Origin: Nitrospirillum amazonense
GTDB taxonomy: Bacteria > Pseudomonadota > Alphaproteobacteria > Azospirillales > Azospirillaceae
Reading direction: 5' to 3'
DNA: 64,000 bases
NCBI RefSeq assembly: GCF_007828045.1
Contig: NZ_VITN01000002.1
Location: forward strand, 310,001-374,000
Shown here: positions 27,935 to 39,391 of the stretch, piece by piece
How positions within the stretch are numbered: the stretch's first letter is position 1
Layout: the number at the start of each line of letters is the position of its first letter
Program-made: the position numbers and the translations under genes
The notes under the pieces: generated by a model
The model's input: only the letters and a program-made list of their open reading frames with translations
Databases searched by the model: none
What the model was told of the DNA's origin: nothing

Positions 27935-28369
27935 ATGAGTTTCGAGCAACAGCGCGACGGCGTCGCCCATTGCAACTGCGGCGCCCTGCGGCGGGCGGCG
28001 CGCAGGGCGACCAATTTCTACGACGCCAAGCTGGCGCCCACGGGCCTGCGCCTGACGCAGTTCTCCATGCTTGCCTTGGTGTATGAGGCGGCGGGCGCGC
28101 TGACGGTGAACGAAATGGCGGCGCGCCTGGACCTGGACCGCACCACCACCGGCAAGAACCTGCGCCCGCTGGAGCGGGACGGCCTGATCCAGGTCACCCC
28201 CTGCCCCACCGACCGCCGCAGTCATCAGATCACCCTGACCGACGCGGGGCGCGAGCGTTTGCGCGCCGGTACCACGCTGTGGCGCGAGGCCCAGCGCGCG
28301 TTCGAGGCGGCCAACGGCGGCGCGGCCGCCCTGCGCAAGACGCTGGACGGCCTCAGCATCCCCGCCTGA
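27935..28369 (+). CDS. MarR-family regulator
   Basis: A 144-residue winged-helix protein with the MarR core LTVNEMAARLDLDRTTTGKNLRPLERDGLI, followed by the wing DRRSHQITLTDAGRERL. A CNC pair near residues 13-15 could sense oxidants or metals, but this is speculation. A GGAAGGAG ribosome site precedes the ATG. It is transcribed away from the MATE pump across a palindromic region, the typical layout for a repressor of a drug pump and of itself. Its stop is 10 bases from the stop of a convergent outer-membrane gene. Confidence 0.9.
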   Translation: MSFEQQRDGVAHCNCGALRRAARRATNFYDAKLAPTGLRLTQFSMLALVYEAAGALTVNEMAARLDLDRTTTGKNLRPLERDGLIQVTPCPTDRRSHQITLTDAGRERLRAGTTLWREAQRAFEAANGGAAALRKTLDGLSIPA

Positions 28370-28378
28370 CGGGGCCGG

Positions 28379-29260
28379 CTAGAAGGAGACGCGGCCGGTG
28401 AAGACCCAGGCGTGGTCCAGGGTCGGGGTCAGCGCCGGCTCGCGCTGCAGGCTGGGTGAGACGGCGAACTGGTAGCCGAAGCCGAAGTTGGCCTTGGAAT
28501 GGCCACCCAGCGGGAAGCGGCCGAAGATGATGCCGGGGGTCAGCAGCACCTGGTTCTTGCCGTCGCGCAGGCCGCCGGACCAGTAGGTGTCGTTCACCTC
28601 CAGCTCTGGCCAGAAATAGTCGTCCAGGTGATATTGGAAGGTGACGTTGGTCGCCACCGCCGTGCCGATGGTGCTCTCGTGCGCCATGGGAATGGCCACG
28701 CCCACGGTGCCCTGCACATCGAACCGGCCGAAGCCCTTGCCGGCGGCCAGCGTGGGCGTCACCAGCCAGGCGTCGTTGGTGAAGGCCTTGATGCCGGTGG
28801 GCGCCTGAAAGCCCAAGAAGGCCGTGACGATGTAGTCGCCCTGGTCGGCGTTGGCGGACAGCAAGCGCTGCTTCACCAGCAGCACGGGATCATCGCCAAA
28901 GCCCTGCACCGGCTTGACGTTGCTGCGCACCTGATAGGGCGGGATGTTCAACACCACCTCGGTGGTGGCGGTGGGGATCAGTTCCAGCCCCTTGCCGCCG
29001 CCGTAATTGCGGACCATGGCGCCGGTGCCCTGGTACTGGTTGGTTTGGTCGAAGCGGAATTCCTGCTCCAGCCGGGGGGTCACCGTGACCAGCGGCGTCA
29101 CCCAGCTGGGCTGGGTCGACTGGGCCTGATCCACGCGGGCATACCAATTGTTGAAATAATCGCTGATGGTGTCGGTGGTGTCGGCATGGGCCGTGCCGGC
29201 GAGGCCGACGCAGACAAGCACACTTGACACCACAGCGCCCAAGGCCATGTGACGGATCAT
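28379..29260 (-). CDS. putative outer-membrane transporter/beta-barrel protein
   Basis: A 293-residue protein with a classical signal peptide (MIRHMALGAVVSSVLVCVGLAGTAHA, cleavage after AHA). The mature part alternates hydrophobic and polar residues as in beta strands and ends in VFTGRVSF, a terminal phenylalanine as expected for BAM-assembled barrels. It resembles the broad 'phenol-degradation MetA-like' barrel class, but I do not recognise a specific family. Cargo and role are unknown. Confidence 0.7.
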   Translation of the reverse strand: MIRHMALGAVVSSVLVCVGLAGTAHADTTDTISDYFNNWYARVDQAQSTQPSWVTPLVTVTPRLEQEFRFDQTNQYQGTGAMVRNYGGGKGLELIPTATTEVVLNIPPYQVRSNVKPVQGFGDDPVLLVKQRLLSANADQGDYIVTAFLGFQAPTGIKAFTNDAWLVTPTLAAGKGFGRFDVQGTVGVAIPMAHESTIGTAVATNVTFQYHLDDYFWPELEVNDTYWSGGLRDGKNQVLLTPGIIFGRFPLGGHSKANFGFGYQFAVSPSLQREPALTPTLDHAWVFTGRVSF

Positions 29261-29339
29261 GATGGGGCATCCCGTGGATTTCGTTATATCCCACCGTATA
29301 TATCCCTCCCGACCCGAGGCCGATTAAAATACATTTTAA

Positions 29340-30278
29340 TCAAGCGCTGAGCCGCGCCGCCCGTTGGAAGGCCTGGGGTGGCTGGCCGAAGGCGCGCAGG
29401 AAGGCGCGGCGCATGCGTTCCCGGTCGCCAAAGCCGGTTTCGCGCACGATGATCTCGATGGGGTGGCGCCCTTCCTCCATCAGCACGCGGGCCGCCTCCA
29501 GCCGCAGGTTCTCCACCGCCTTGGCCGGCGACTGCCCGGTTTCGGCATGGAAGGCGCGGCTGAACTGCCGCGGGCTGAGGTGCGCCACCTCAGCCAGCCG
29601 CTCCACCGACAGATCCTCTTTCAGGTTCTCGCGGACATAGCGCGCCACCGTCTGGATGCGGTCGGACCGGGGCTCCAGTTCCAGCAGGGCGGAGAATTGG
29701 GACTGCCCGCCCGGGCGGCGGTGATAGACCACCATCTTGCGCGCCACGGCGCGGGAGATGTCGGCGCCCAGATCCTCCTCCACCAGGGCCAGCGCCAGGT
29801 CGATGCCGGCGGTCATGCCGGCGGAGGTCCAGATGGGACCGTCCTGGATGAAGATGCGGTCTTCCTCCATACGCAGGGTGGGGAATTCCCGTTGCAGGGC
29901 ACGGGCGACCAGCCAGTGCGTCGTGACGCGCCGCCCCTCCAGCAGCCCGGCGCGGGCCAGGACGGCGGCGCCCGTGCAAATGCTGGCCGTGCGGCGGGCG
30001 GCGCGGGCGGCACCGCGCACGAACACCGCCAGGCTGGCGGGCACCACCGCCAAGTCCAGCGCCCCGGCGATCATGAGCGTGTCATAGGCAAGGTCCCCCG
30101 GCGCCTGCGCCTGGACCGCCACGCCGGAGGAACTGGCCACCATTCCCCCCATTTCCGACACCAGATGGACATCGTAGACCGGCCGGCCGGCGATGATGTT
30201 CGCCACCTCGAACGCGGTGACGACCACCAGATCCAGGATTTGGAAACCGGGGAAGACGACGATACCGACACGCCTCAT
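29340..30278 (-). CDS. GlxA-type transcriptional regulator (DJ-1/PfpI plus AraC domains)
   Basis: A 312-residue protein. Residues 1-165 form a class I glutamine amidotransferase-like (DJ-1/PfpI) domain with the elbow SICTGAAVLARAGLL. Residues ~215-310 are a double helix-turn-helix AraC domain (LAEVAHLSPRQFSRAFHAETGQSPAKAVENLRLE, then IIVRETGFGDRERMRRAFLRAFGQPP). Members regulate amine, arginine or choline catabolism genes. It is divergent from the SDR gene at 30420 and probably controls it. Confidence 0.9.
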   Translation of the reverse strand: MRRVGIVVFPGFQILDLVVVTAFEVANIIAGRPVYDVHLVSEMGGMVASSSGVAVQAQAPGDLAYDTLMIAGALDLAVVPASLAVFVRGAARAARRTASICTGAAVLARAGLLEGRRVTTHWLVARALQREFPTLRMEEDRIFIQDGPIWTSAGMTAGIDLALALVEEDLGADISRAVARKMVVYHRRPGGQSQFSALLELEPRSDRIQTVARYVRENLKEDLSVERLAEVAHLSPRQFSRAFHAETGQSPAKAVENLRLEAARVLMEEGRHPIEIIVRETGFGDRERMRRAFLRAFGQPPQAFQRAARLSA

Positions 30279-30419
30279 GAAGGGCCTCCGGGGGATCGGG
30301 ACGGCGATATGTCCTGAAAAGTGGCATCAATGACATTCAGGTCGGGAGCGTGCGCCCTTATCCTTCCCCTTGTCAACGCCGGCGCCCCGCCGGTGATCAC
30401 CCCCGAAGGGAACCGGATC

Positions 30420-31241
30420 ATGAGCACCACCCCCATTTCCAAAGGCCCCGCCCCCAAGGGCACCGCCGTCGTCACCGGCGCCTCTTCCGGCATCGGCGCC
30501 ATCTACGCCGACCGGCTGGCCCGCCGCGGCTATGATTTGATCCTGGTGGCGCGCAACGTCGCCCGCCTGCAGGACCGGGCCCAACGCCTGGCCACCGAGA
30601 CAGGCCGCAAGGTCGAGGTGCTGGCCGCCGACCTGACCAAGGCCAGCGATCTGCGCGCCGTGGAGGCCCGCCTGCGTGAGGACGCCAGCATCACCGCCCT
30701 GGTCAACAACGCCGGCGTCGGCGCCGCCGCCCCCTTGCTGGACGCCGACGTGGACGCCATGGAGGCCATGATCCAGCTGAACGTGACCGCCCTCACCCGC
30801 CTGACCTACGCCGCCGTGCCCGGCCTGGTGAAGCGCGGTGGCGGCCTGGTGATCAACATCGCCTCCATCGTCGGCATCGCGCCGGAGCTGCTGAACGGCA
30901 CCTACGGCGGCACCAAGGCCTACGTCGTCGCCTTCACCCAGTCGCTGCACCATGAACTGGCAGGCAAGGGCCTGCGCGCCCAGGCCGTGCTGCCCGGCGC
31001 CACGCGGACGGAGTTCTGGGACGTGGCCGGCGTACCGGTGGAGCAGCTGCCGCAGGAGATCGTGATGTCGGCCGAGGAGATGGTGGACGCCGCCCTCGTC
31101 GGCCTGGACCAGGGCGAGCTGATCACCATCCCCGCCTTGCCCGACCTGGCCGACTGGCAGGCCTATGAGGACGCCCGCCAGAAGCTGAAGCCCAACCTGT
31201 CGCGCAGCGAGGCCGCCGCCCGCCTGAAGCCGGCCGCGTAA
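30420..31241 (+). CDS. short-chain dehydrogenase/reductase (DltE-like)
   Basis: A 273-residue SDR from the ATG at 30420, preceded by AAGGGAA. Motifs: VVTGASSGIGAIYADRLARRGYDLILVARN for NAD(P) binding, NNAGVGA, the serine in INIASIVG and the YGGTK catalytic pair. It is close to the DltE/YqjQ-like subgroup of broad-specificity reductases. It is divergent from a GlxA-type regulator, an arrangement common for regulator/SDR pairs. A strong terminator follows. Confidence 0.9.
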   Translation: MSTTPISKGPAPKGTAVVTGASSGIGAIYADRLARRGYDLILVARNVARLQDRAQRLATETGRKVEVLAADLTKASDLRAVEARLREDASITALVNNAGVGAAAPLLDADVDAMEAMIQLNVTALTRLTYAAVPGLVKRGGGLVINIASIVGIAPELLNGTYGGTKAYVVAFTQSLHHELAGKGLRAQAVLPGATRTEFWDVAGVPVEQLPQEIVMSAEEMVDAALVGLDQGELITIPALPDLADWQAYEDARQKLKPNLSRSEAAARLKPAA

Positions 31242-31260
31242 ATCAGCGTCTGAAACGGAA

Positions 31261-31297
31261 CGGGCCGCCCCATCGCCGGGGCGGCCCGCTTCTTTTT
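31261..31297 (+). terminator. rho-independent terminator after the SDR gene
   Basis: A perfect 11-bp stem CGGGCCGCCCC (31261-31271) with GGGGCGGCCCG (31278-31288), a six-base loop, and CTTCTTTTT after it. It lies 20 bases past the SDR stop. Confidence 0.9.
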
Positions 31298-31315
31298 ACC
31301 TACAAGGGACCGGTA

Positions 31316-33769
<2,454 letters not shown>

Positions 33770-33916
33770 GGAACCGACCGACACCCGCAGGCGATAAGAC
33801 CGAAAGACGGCCGCACCCTAGCAGGAAGCGCCCGCCCTGTCGCCGTCCGGGCGGCGGCGGCGCGCATGCCCCAGGCGCACGACTGCCGGCGACAGCCTAT
33901 CGCACCCGAGTATGGC

Positions 33917-35434
33917 TTATTTGCGGGTGGGGGCCCGGCGCGGCCCGAAATAGCCGTCGATGGCGCGCACCAGATCGGCGGCGAAGCGGCGGCGGTGGCT
34001 GTCCGTGGCCAGCAGGCGCGCGTCGGTGGGATGGGAGAGGTACCCCATCTCCACCAGGATGGCGGGCACATCGGGCGCGGTCAGCACGGCGAAACCGGCG
34101 GAGCGCAGGGGTGAGTTCAGCAGCGTGATGTCGCGCCCCACGGATTCCACCACCAGGTTGGCCAGGCGGCGGGATTGGTTGCGGGTGTCGCGCTGCGCCA
34201 GGTCGATCAGGATGCTGGCCACCTGCGCGCTCTGGTCCGCCAGGTCCATGCCGACGATGGCGTCGGAGCGGTTTTCGCGCTGGGCCAGCATGTCGGCCTC
34301 ACGGTCGGTGGCCTTGTCCGACAGGGTGTAGACCGACAGGCCGCGCACCGGCCGCCCCACCACGATGTCGGCATGCAGGGAGATGAACAGGTCCGCCCCC
34401 AGCGCCCGCGCCTTGCCGGGCCGCTCGCGCAGGGGGATGAAGACGTCGCTGTCCCGGGTTAGCGCCACGCGATAGCGGCCGGTGGCCTCCAGCGCGCGGG
34501 CCACCGCCCGGGCCATGGCCAGCGTGATGTCTTTCTCGTAGGCACCGGTGACGGATGTCGCGCCCGGATCGTCGCCGCCGTGGCCGGGGTCCAGCACGAT
34601 CAGGGGCGTGCGGTCGCGCAGGGTCGGCTTGGCGCCGGGCGCCGGCGGCACCATCACCACCGGCGCCGCCTTGGGCGGGGGCGGCGGGTCGGGCGGCAAG
34701 GTGGGCAGCGCGCCCACCCGGTTGGCGGCGGGCACCACGGCGGCCCCCACGGGCGGAACGCCCGGCGGCGGCGCCTCCGGCAACATGGCGACGGCCTTCT
34801 CCTCCGCGCGGGGCGGTGGCGGCGCGGATGGGCCGGCGACGGCCGCCATCAGGCTGCCCAGGTCGGCATGGGCCAGATCCAGCACCAGGCGCGGCGGATG
34901 GCCGTCGCGCGCCGGCAGGAAATCGGCATTGGCCACGCGCACCGGGCCATCGGTTTCCAGCACCACCTGGGCCGATCCAGTCAGGCTGCTGGTCATGCGC
35001 ACGGCCTTGACCAGGCCCCGGCCGGCACCGGGCAGGGCCGCCTGCCAATTGACCGCGGGCAGATCGATGACCACCCGCGTCGGGCTGACCGAGGTCGCCA
35101 CGCGGTAGTCGGTGCGCTCGCTCATCTCCAGGACGAAGCGGGTCTCGTCGCCCTGCAAACCCAAGCGCACGGCCAGCACCGCGCTGCGCTTGGGCGCGGA
35201 TGGCACGCGCAGCACCTGCGCCTGCGCCACCTGGGCCTGGGCCATGTCGATGGTGCCCAGGCTGCCGGCGGAGACCGTCATGGGAATGACCACGGATATC
35301 AGGCTGAGGGTACCCGCCAGGGTCCCGGCCAGGGCCGCGCGCCACGTCCCCCGGTGCCCCCAGAACAAACGGTGTCGACGCCCAGAGGCGGACAAGACGG
35401 TTCCCCCCGAAACAGAACGAGACGGGCTCAGCAC
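33917..35434 (-). CDS. N-acetylmuramoyl-L-alanine amidase (AMIN + Amidase_3)
   Basis: A protein of up to 505 residues. An N-terminal hydrophobic segment (about 34-55) serves as export signal, followed by an AMIN domain (RFVLEMSERTDYRVATSVSPTRVVIDLP), a proline-rich linker and the zinc amidase with IVLDPGHGGDDPG near residue 285, LFISLHAD and the catalytic glutamate in VEMGYLSHP near 462. AmiC-type enzymes cleave the stem peptide from glycan during cell separation. The first ~30 residues before the signal are doubtful, and a shorter start is possible. Confidence 0.92.
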   Translation of the reverse strand: MLSPSRSVSGGTVLSASGRRHRLFWGHRGTWRAALAGTLAGTLSLISVVIPMTVSAGSLGTIDMAQAQVAQAQVLRVPSAPKRSAVLAVRLGLQGDETRFVLEMSERTDYRVATSVSPTRVVIDLPAVNWQAALPGAGRGLVKAVRMTSSLTGSAQVVLETDGPVRVANADFLPARDGHPPRLVLDLAHADLGSLMAAVAGPSAPPPPRAEEKAVAMLPEAPPPGVPPVGAAVVPAANRVGALPTLPPDPPPPPKAAPVVMVPPAPGAKPTLRDRTPLIVLDPGHGGDDPGATSVTGAYEKDITLAMARAVARALEATGRYRVALTRDSDVFIPLRERPGKARALGADLFISLHADIVVGRPVRGLSVYTLSDKATDREADMLAQRENRSDAIVGMDLADQSAQVASILIDLAQRDTRNQSRRLANLVVESVGRDITLLNSPLRSAGFAVLTAPDVPAILVEMGYLSHPTDARLLATDSHRRRFAADLVRAIDGYFGPRRAPTRK

Positions 35435-36000
35435 TCGGCCTTATACCGCCCTTGAATCAAACGCTTCAAGCATGATCATGAGATCTTGTCTAAGAAACGA
35501 CGGATAGGTGGCGCCGGAGCGGTACCGGCGCCGGCCCAGCGCCTGCCGCAAGCGGCACCCGCGCCATGGCCTGTCCCGTTTCCACCCCAAGGGGCGCACT
35601 ACAGGGGCTGTGATTCTTTCATTGTAGTATGGGCCACCCCGTGTTTATCTTGAATTCGCGACAACCAGTATCCTGGCCCGCCCCTCCCCGGGGCGGGGGC
35701 GTCGCCCCCGGTTTCGTGCCGCAGCCAGCCAAGTCCGCTGTGATGCGATCCGTGGGTGTGACGCCTGGAAGGATGCTCGGTCCTGTGAAACCACGAAGCC
35801 GGCGCTGGCCCCTTTGAAAGTCTGGGCTGGCGCCAGGTTCCGGTCGCCCGCCCCCCCGCTGGCCGCTTCCTGGAAGCGCCGTTTCGGGGTGTTCTTTCCT
35901 CGGCGGCGATGGGGACCCGATGCTTCGGCACTAAACGGTGGCACACCGGTAAGCCCGTTCGTCGCGCGGGCCGGCCGTCTCTGTGCCATGAGGATAAAAA
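35435..36000 (+). promoter_or_regulatory. long leader region upstream of rne
   Basis: These 566 bases between the divergent amidase and rne starts contain no credible gene. They include two mutually exclusive GC hairpins: CCCGCCCC (35677-35684) can pair with GGGGCGGG (35690-35697), while GGGGGC (35695-35700) can pair with GCCCCC (35704-35709). A TAGTAT element near 35626 could be a -10 box. In E. coli the rne transcript has a long leader through which RNase E controls its own level, and a similar role here is inference. Confidence 0.4.
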
Positions 36001-39000
36001 ATGGCCAAGCGTATGCTTGTCGACGCCACGCATCCGGAGCAGACCCGGGTCGTCGTGGTCAATGGTAACAAGCTGGACGAGCTTGATTTCGAAATCGCCA
36101 GCCGGAAACAGCTGAAGGGCAATATCTATCTTGCCAAGGTGATCCGGGTGGAGCCGTCGCTGCAGGCGGCTTTCGTGGAATACGGCGGCAACCGCCACGG
36201 CTTCCTCGCCTTCTCCGAAATCCATCCCGACTACTACCGCATCCCGGTCGCCGACCGCGAAGCCCTGCTGCGTGAGCAGGAGGAGCTGGAGCGCGAGCGC
36301 GAGGCGATGGAGCACGAGGAGGAGGAGGCCCTGCACGCGGCGGAGCACCCGCCCCTGCTGGAAACCGGCGCCTCCGCCGTGAGCTATGAGGAAGGCGAGG
36401 CCGCCCCCGCCGCCGCTTATGAAGCGGTGGCCGACGAGGTCGGTGCGCATGAGACCGTGGCCACCGACCTGGTGGTGCCGGAGGGTCATCCGGAAGATGC
36501 CTACGTGCCCCCGGCCCAGCCCCTGACCATTGAGCAGCCCTACATCACCGAGGAACTGCCGGCAGCGCACGCCGCCACCGGCGACGCCGATGGCGAGACT
36601 GCCGAGTACACCGAGGGTGCCGAATTCACCGAAGGCGACGCCGAGGACGACGTCGAAGATGGTGACGAGGGTGAAGAGGGCGAGGCCGCCGAGGGTGAGA
36701 CCCCCGAGGGCGAGAACGCCCGCCAGGGCGGCGACCGCCGCCGTCACCGCGGCCGCCGGGGCCGTCGCGGCCGCAACGATCGCGGCGGGGATCGCGCCCC
36801 GCAGGAGAACGGCCACCATGGCGAGGCCGCGCACGCAGACGAGGAGGGCGAGGAACGCCGCCGTCCGCGCTCGCTGCGCTCCTACAAGATCCAGGAAGTC
36901 ATCCGCCGCCGGCAGATCCTGCTGGTGCAGGTGACGAAGGAAGAGCGCGGCACCAAGGGCGCCGCCCTGACCACCTACCTGTCCCTGCCCGGCCGCTACT
37001 GCGTCCTGATGCCCAACACCCCCCGGGGCGGCGGCATCAGCCGCAAGATCACCAACCCGCAGGACCGCAAGCGCCTGAAGGAGTTGCTGGAAGAGCTGGA
37101 CATCCCGAAGGGCATGGCCGTCATCCTGCGCACTGCGGGCATGGAACGGTCCAAGCAGGAGATCAAGCGCGACCTCGAGTACCTGATGCGCCTGTGGGAC
37201 AACATCCGCGAGCAGACCATGCAAGCGGTGGCGCCGGCGCTGATCTACGAGGAAGCGAACCTCATCAAGCGGTCCATCCGCGACCTGTACGCCAGCGACA
37301 TCGACGAGGTGCACGTGGAGGGTGCTGCGGGCTACCGCACCGCCAAGGACTTCATGCGCATGCTGATGCCCAGCCACGCCAAGAAGATCCAGCCCTACAC
37401 GGATGACATCCCGCTGTTCCACCGTTTCCAGGTGGACAACCAGATCGACGCCATGTTCAACCCGGTGGTGCAGCTGCGCTCGGGCGGGTACATCGTCATC
37501 AACCAGACGGAAGCCCTGGTCGCCATTGACGTCAACTCCGGCCGCGCCACCAAGGAGCGGAACATCGAGGAGACGGCGCTGCGCACCAACCTGGAGGCCG
37601 CCGAAGAGGTGGCCCGCCAGCTGCGCCTGCGCGATCTGGCTGGCCTGATCGTCATCGACTTCATCGACATGGAGGACGGCCGCAACAACGCCGCCGTCGA
37701 GAAGCGCCTGAAGGAGGCCATGAAGGCCGACCGGGCGCGCATCCAGCTGGGTCGTATCTCGCCCTTCGGCCTGATGGAGCTGTCGCGCCAGCGCCTGCGC
37801 CCGTCGCTGCAGGAAATCAACTTCGAGCGCTGCCCGCATTGCGAAGGCACCGGCATGGTGCGCTCGCTGGAAAGCGCCGCCCTGGCGGTCCTGCGCGCCA
37901 TCGAGGATGAAGGCATCCGCCGTCGTTCCACCGAGATCACGGTGACGGCCGCCAGCTCGGTCACGCTGTATATCCTGAACCAGAAGCGCGACGCCCTGAC
38001 GGCTATTGAGCGCCGCTACGGCTTCCGCGTCTTCCTGTCGGCCGACGACAGCCTGGTGCCGCCGGACCACCGCCTGGAACGCATTCGCGCCCGCACGGCC
38101 GCTGACGACCAGCCTGCCGCCGCCGTGAGCGCCGAGCGCATCTACGCCGAGACCGACCGTGCGCTGGAGCACGTGGACGAGGTGGAGGACGAGGTCGCCG
38201 AAGACGAGATCGAGGAGGCCACAGCCGAGGCCGCCAACGGCGAAGGCAATGGCCAGGATCGCCGCCGCCGTCGACGCCGCCGTCGTGGCAGTGGCCAGGA
38301 CCGGTATGAAGGCGCGCCGCAGCCGCAGGCCATGGAAGCGGCCGAGGGTGAACAGCCCAACGAAGACGAGGCCGATCTGGCCGTTGGCGAGGAAGCCGAC
38401 GGCGAAGGCGCCGACTCCGCGGAGGCGGCCGAGGGTGATGACGCCAATGGCGAGCGCAAGAAGCGCCGGCGCGGCAAGCGCGGCGGTCGCCGTCGCGGCC
38501 GTCACGGTGTCGAAGGTGCTGCCGAGGGTGAGGATCATGAAGGTGGTGCCGAGGGCGAGGACGCTATCGGCACCGAGGGCGTGACCATCTCTGCCGAAGG
38601 CGAGGCCGTGCCCGTGCCGGCCACCGAGCCGGTGGAAACCACCACCGCGGACGCTACCTCGGTGGACGCGCCGTCCGCCGAGGTGCTGGTGGCCGAGACC
38701 GCCCCGGTCGAAGCGGCCCCCGCCGCCGAGCCGGTCGCGGAGGAGGCACCCGCCAAGCCCAAGCGCGCCACCCGCAGCCGCAAGAAGGCCGCGCCGGTGG
38801 CGGAGGAGACCCCCGTCGCCGACGCCCCGGTGGCTGAGGCCGCCCCGGTCGAAGCGGTCCCGGCCGCCGAGCCGGTCGCGGAGGAGGCACCCGCCAAGCC
38901 CAAGCGCGCCACCCGCAGCCGCAAGAAGGCCGCCCCCGTGGACGCCCCGGCGGACGCTCCGGCCGCTGAGCAAGCGCCGGTGGTCGATGCGCCCGCAGCC

Positions 39001-39177
39001 GACACGGCGGTGGCCGAGCCAACCGCCCCCATCGTGGCGCCAGAGCCCGTGGTGGCGGAGCCCGTGGCCGAGGCCGCGCCTGCGGAGCCGGCCACCCCGG
39101 CAATCCACCCTTCGGTGGAGCTGAACCCGGCGGTGGAGCAGCCCAGGAAGGGCTGGTGGAACCGTATCCTGAAGTAG
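36001..39177 (+). CDS. rne: ribonuclease E/G
   Basis: A 1058-residue protein beginning MAKRMLVDATHPEQTRVVVV. The S1 RNA-binding domain (ASRKQLKGNIYLAKVIRVEPSLQAAFVEYG) is split by an acidic then Arg/Gly-rich insertion at about residues 95-290, as in other alphaproteobacteria. The DNase I-like catalytic part holds DVNSGRATKERNIEETALRTNLEAA (first metal aspartate about 510) and IVIDFIDM. The Zn-link is CPHC near 610. The last ~350 residues are low-complexity, with basic RRRRRRRR blocks and an internal 47-residue duplication. It cleaves mRNA and precursor rRNA and organises the degradosome. A strong terminator follows. Confidence 0.97.
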   Translation: MAKRMLVDATHPEQTRVVVVNGNKLDELDFEIASRKQLKGNIYLAKVIRVEPSLQAAFVEYGGNRHGFLAFSEIHPDYYRIPVADREALLREQEELEREREAMEHEEEEALHAAEHPPLLETGASAVSYEEGEAAPAAAYEAVADEVGAHETVATDLVVPEGHPEDAYVPPAQPLTIEQPYITEELPAAHAATGDADGETAEYTEGAEFTEGDAEDDVEDGDEGEEGEAAEGETPEGENARQGGDRRRHRGRRGRRGRNDRGGDRAPQENGHHGEAAHADEEGEERRRPRSLRSYKIQEVIRRRQILLVQVTKEERGTKGAALTTYLSLPGRYCVLMPNTPRGGGISRKITNPQDRKRLKELLEELDIPKGMAVILRTAGMERSKQEIKRDLEYLMRLWDNIREQTMQAVAPALIYEEANLIKRSIRDLYASDIDEVHVEGAAGYRTAKDFMRMLMPSHAKKIQPYTDDIPLFHRFQVDNQIDAMFNPVVQLRSGGYIVINQTEALVAIDVNSGRATKERNIEETALRTNLEAAEEVARQLRLRDLAGLIVIDFIDMEDGRNNAAVEKRLKEAMKADRARIQLGRISPFGLMELSRQRLRPSLQEINFERCPHCEGTGMVRSLESAALAVLRAIEDEGIRRRSTEITVTAASSVTLYILNQKRDALTAIERRYGFRVFLSADDSLVPPDHRLERIRARTAADDQPAAAVSAERIYAETDRALEHVDEVEDEVAEDEIEEATAEAANGEGNGQDRRRRRRRRRGSGQDRYEGAPQPQAMEAAEGEQPNEDEADLAVGEEADGEGADSAEAAEGDDANGERKKRRRGKRGGRRRGRHGVEGAAEGEDHEGGAEGEDAIGTEGVTISAEGEAVPVPATEPVETTTADATSVDAPSAEVLVAETAPVEAAPAAEPVAEEAPAKPKRATRSRKKAAPVAEETPVADAPVAEAAPVEAVPAAEPVAEEAPAKPKRATRSRKKAAPVDAPADAPAAEQAPVVDAPAADTAVAEPTAPIVAPEPVVAEPVAEAAPAEPATPAIHPSVELNPAVEQPRKGWWNRILK
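38701..38940 (+). repeat. in-frame tandem duplication in the rne tail
   Basis: About 100 bases starting at 38701 recur almost exactly from 38842 to 38940, a period of 141 bases (47 codons). Both copies encode EPVAEEAPAKPKRATRSRKK. The DNA copies differ at only a few positions, so the duplication looks recent or homogenised. It lengthens the basic, disordered RNA-binding tail. Confidence 0.85.
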
Positions 39178-39224
39178 GCCTCTGCTGGACAGAGGGCCTA
39201 GTGCCATAATCCTAAAAGAATCAG

Positions 39225-39256
39225 CCCTCCCGAACTGCGGTTCGGGAGGGTTTTTT
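39225..39256 (+). terminator. rho-independent terminator of rne
   Basis: A perfect 10-bp stem CCCTCCCGAA (39225-39234) with TTCGGGAGGG (39241-39250), a six-base loop, followed by TTTTTT. It lies 48 bases past the rne stop. Confidence 0.93.
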
Positions 39257-39391
39257 CATGTACGATGTGTTTCAGTGAATGGGTCCCCCGTGTGAAGGCG
39301 ACGACGCCCTTGGGCACGATGTTCACTGAACGCCATCCCGCGACACGCCCTTCTCGCGGAAATCGCCCTTTTTTAACGCTAGGTCGTCCTC

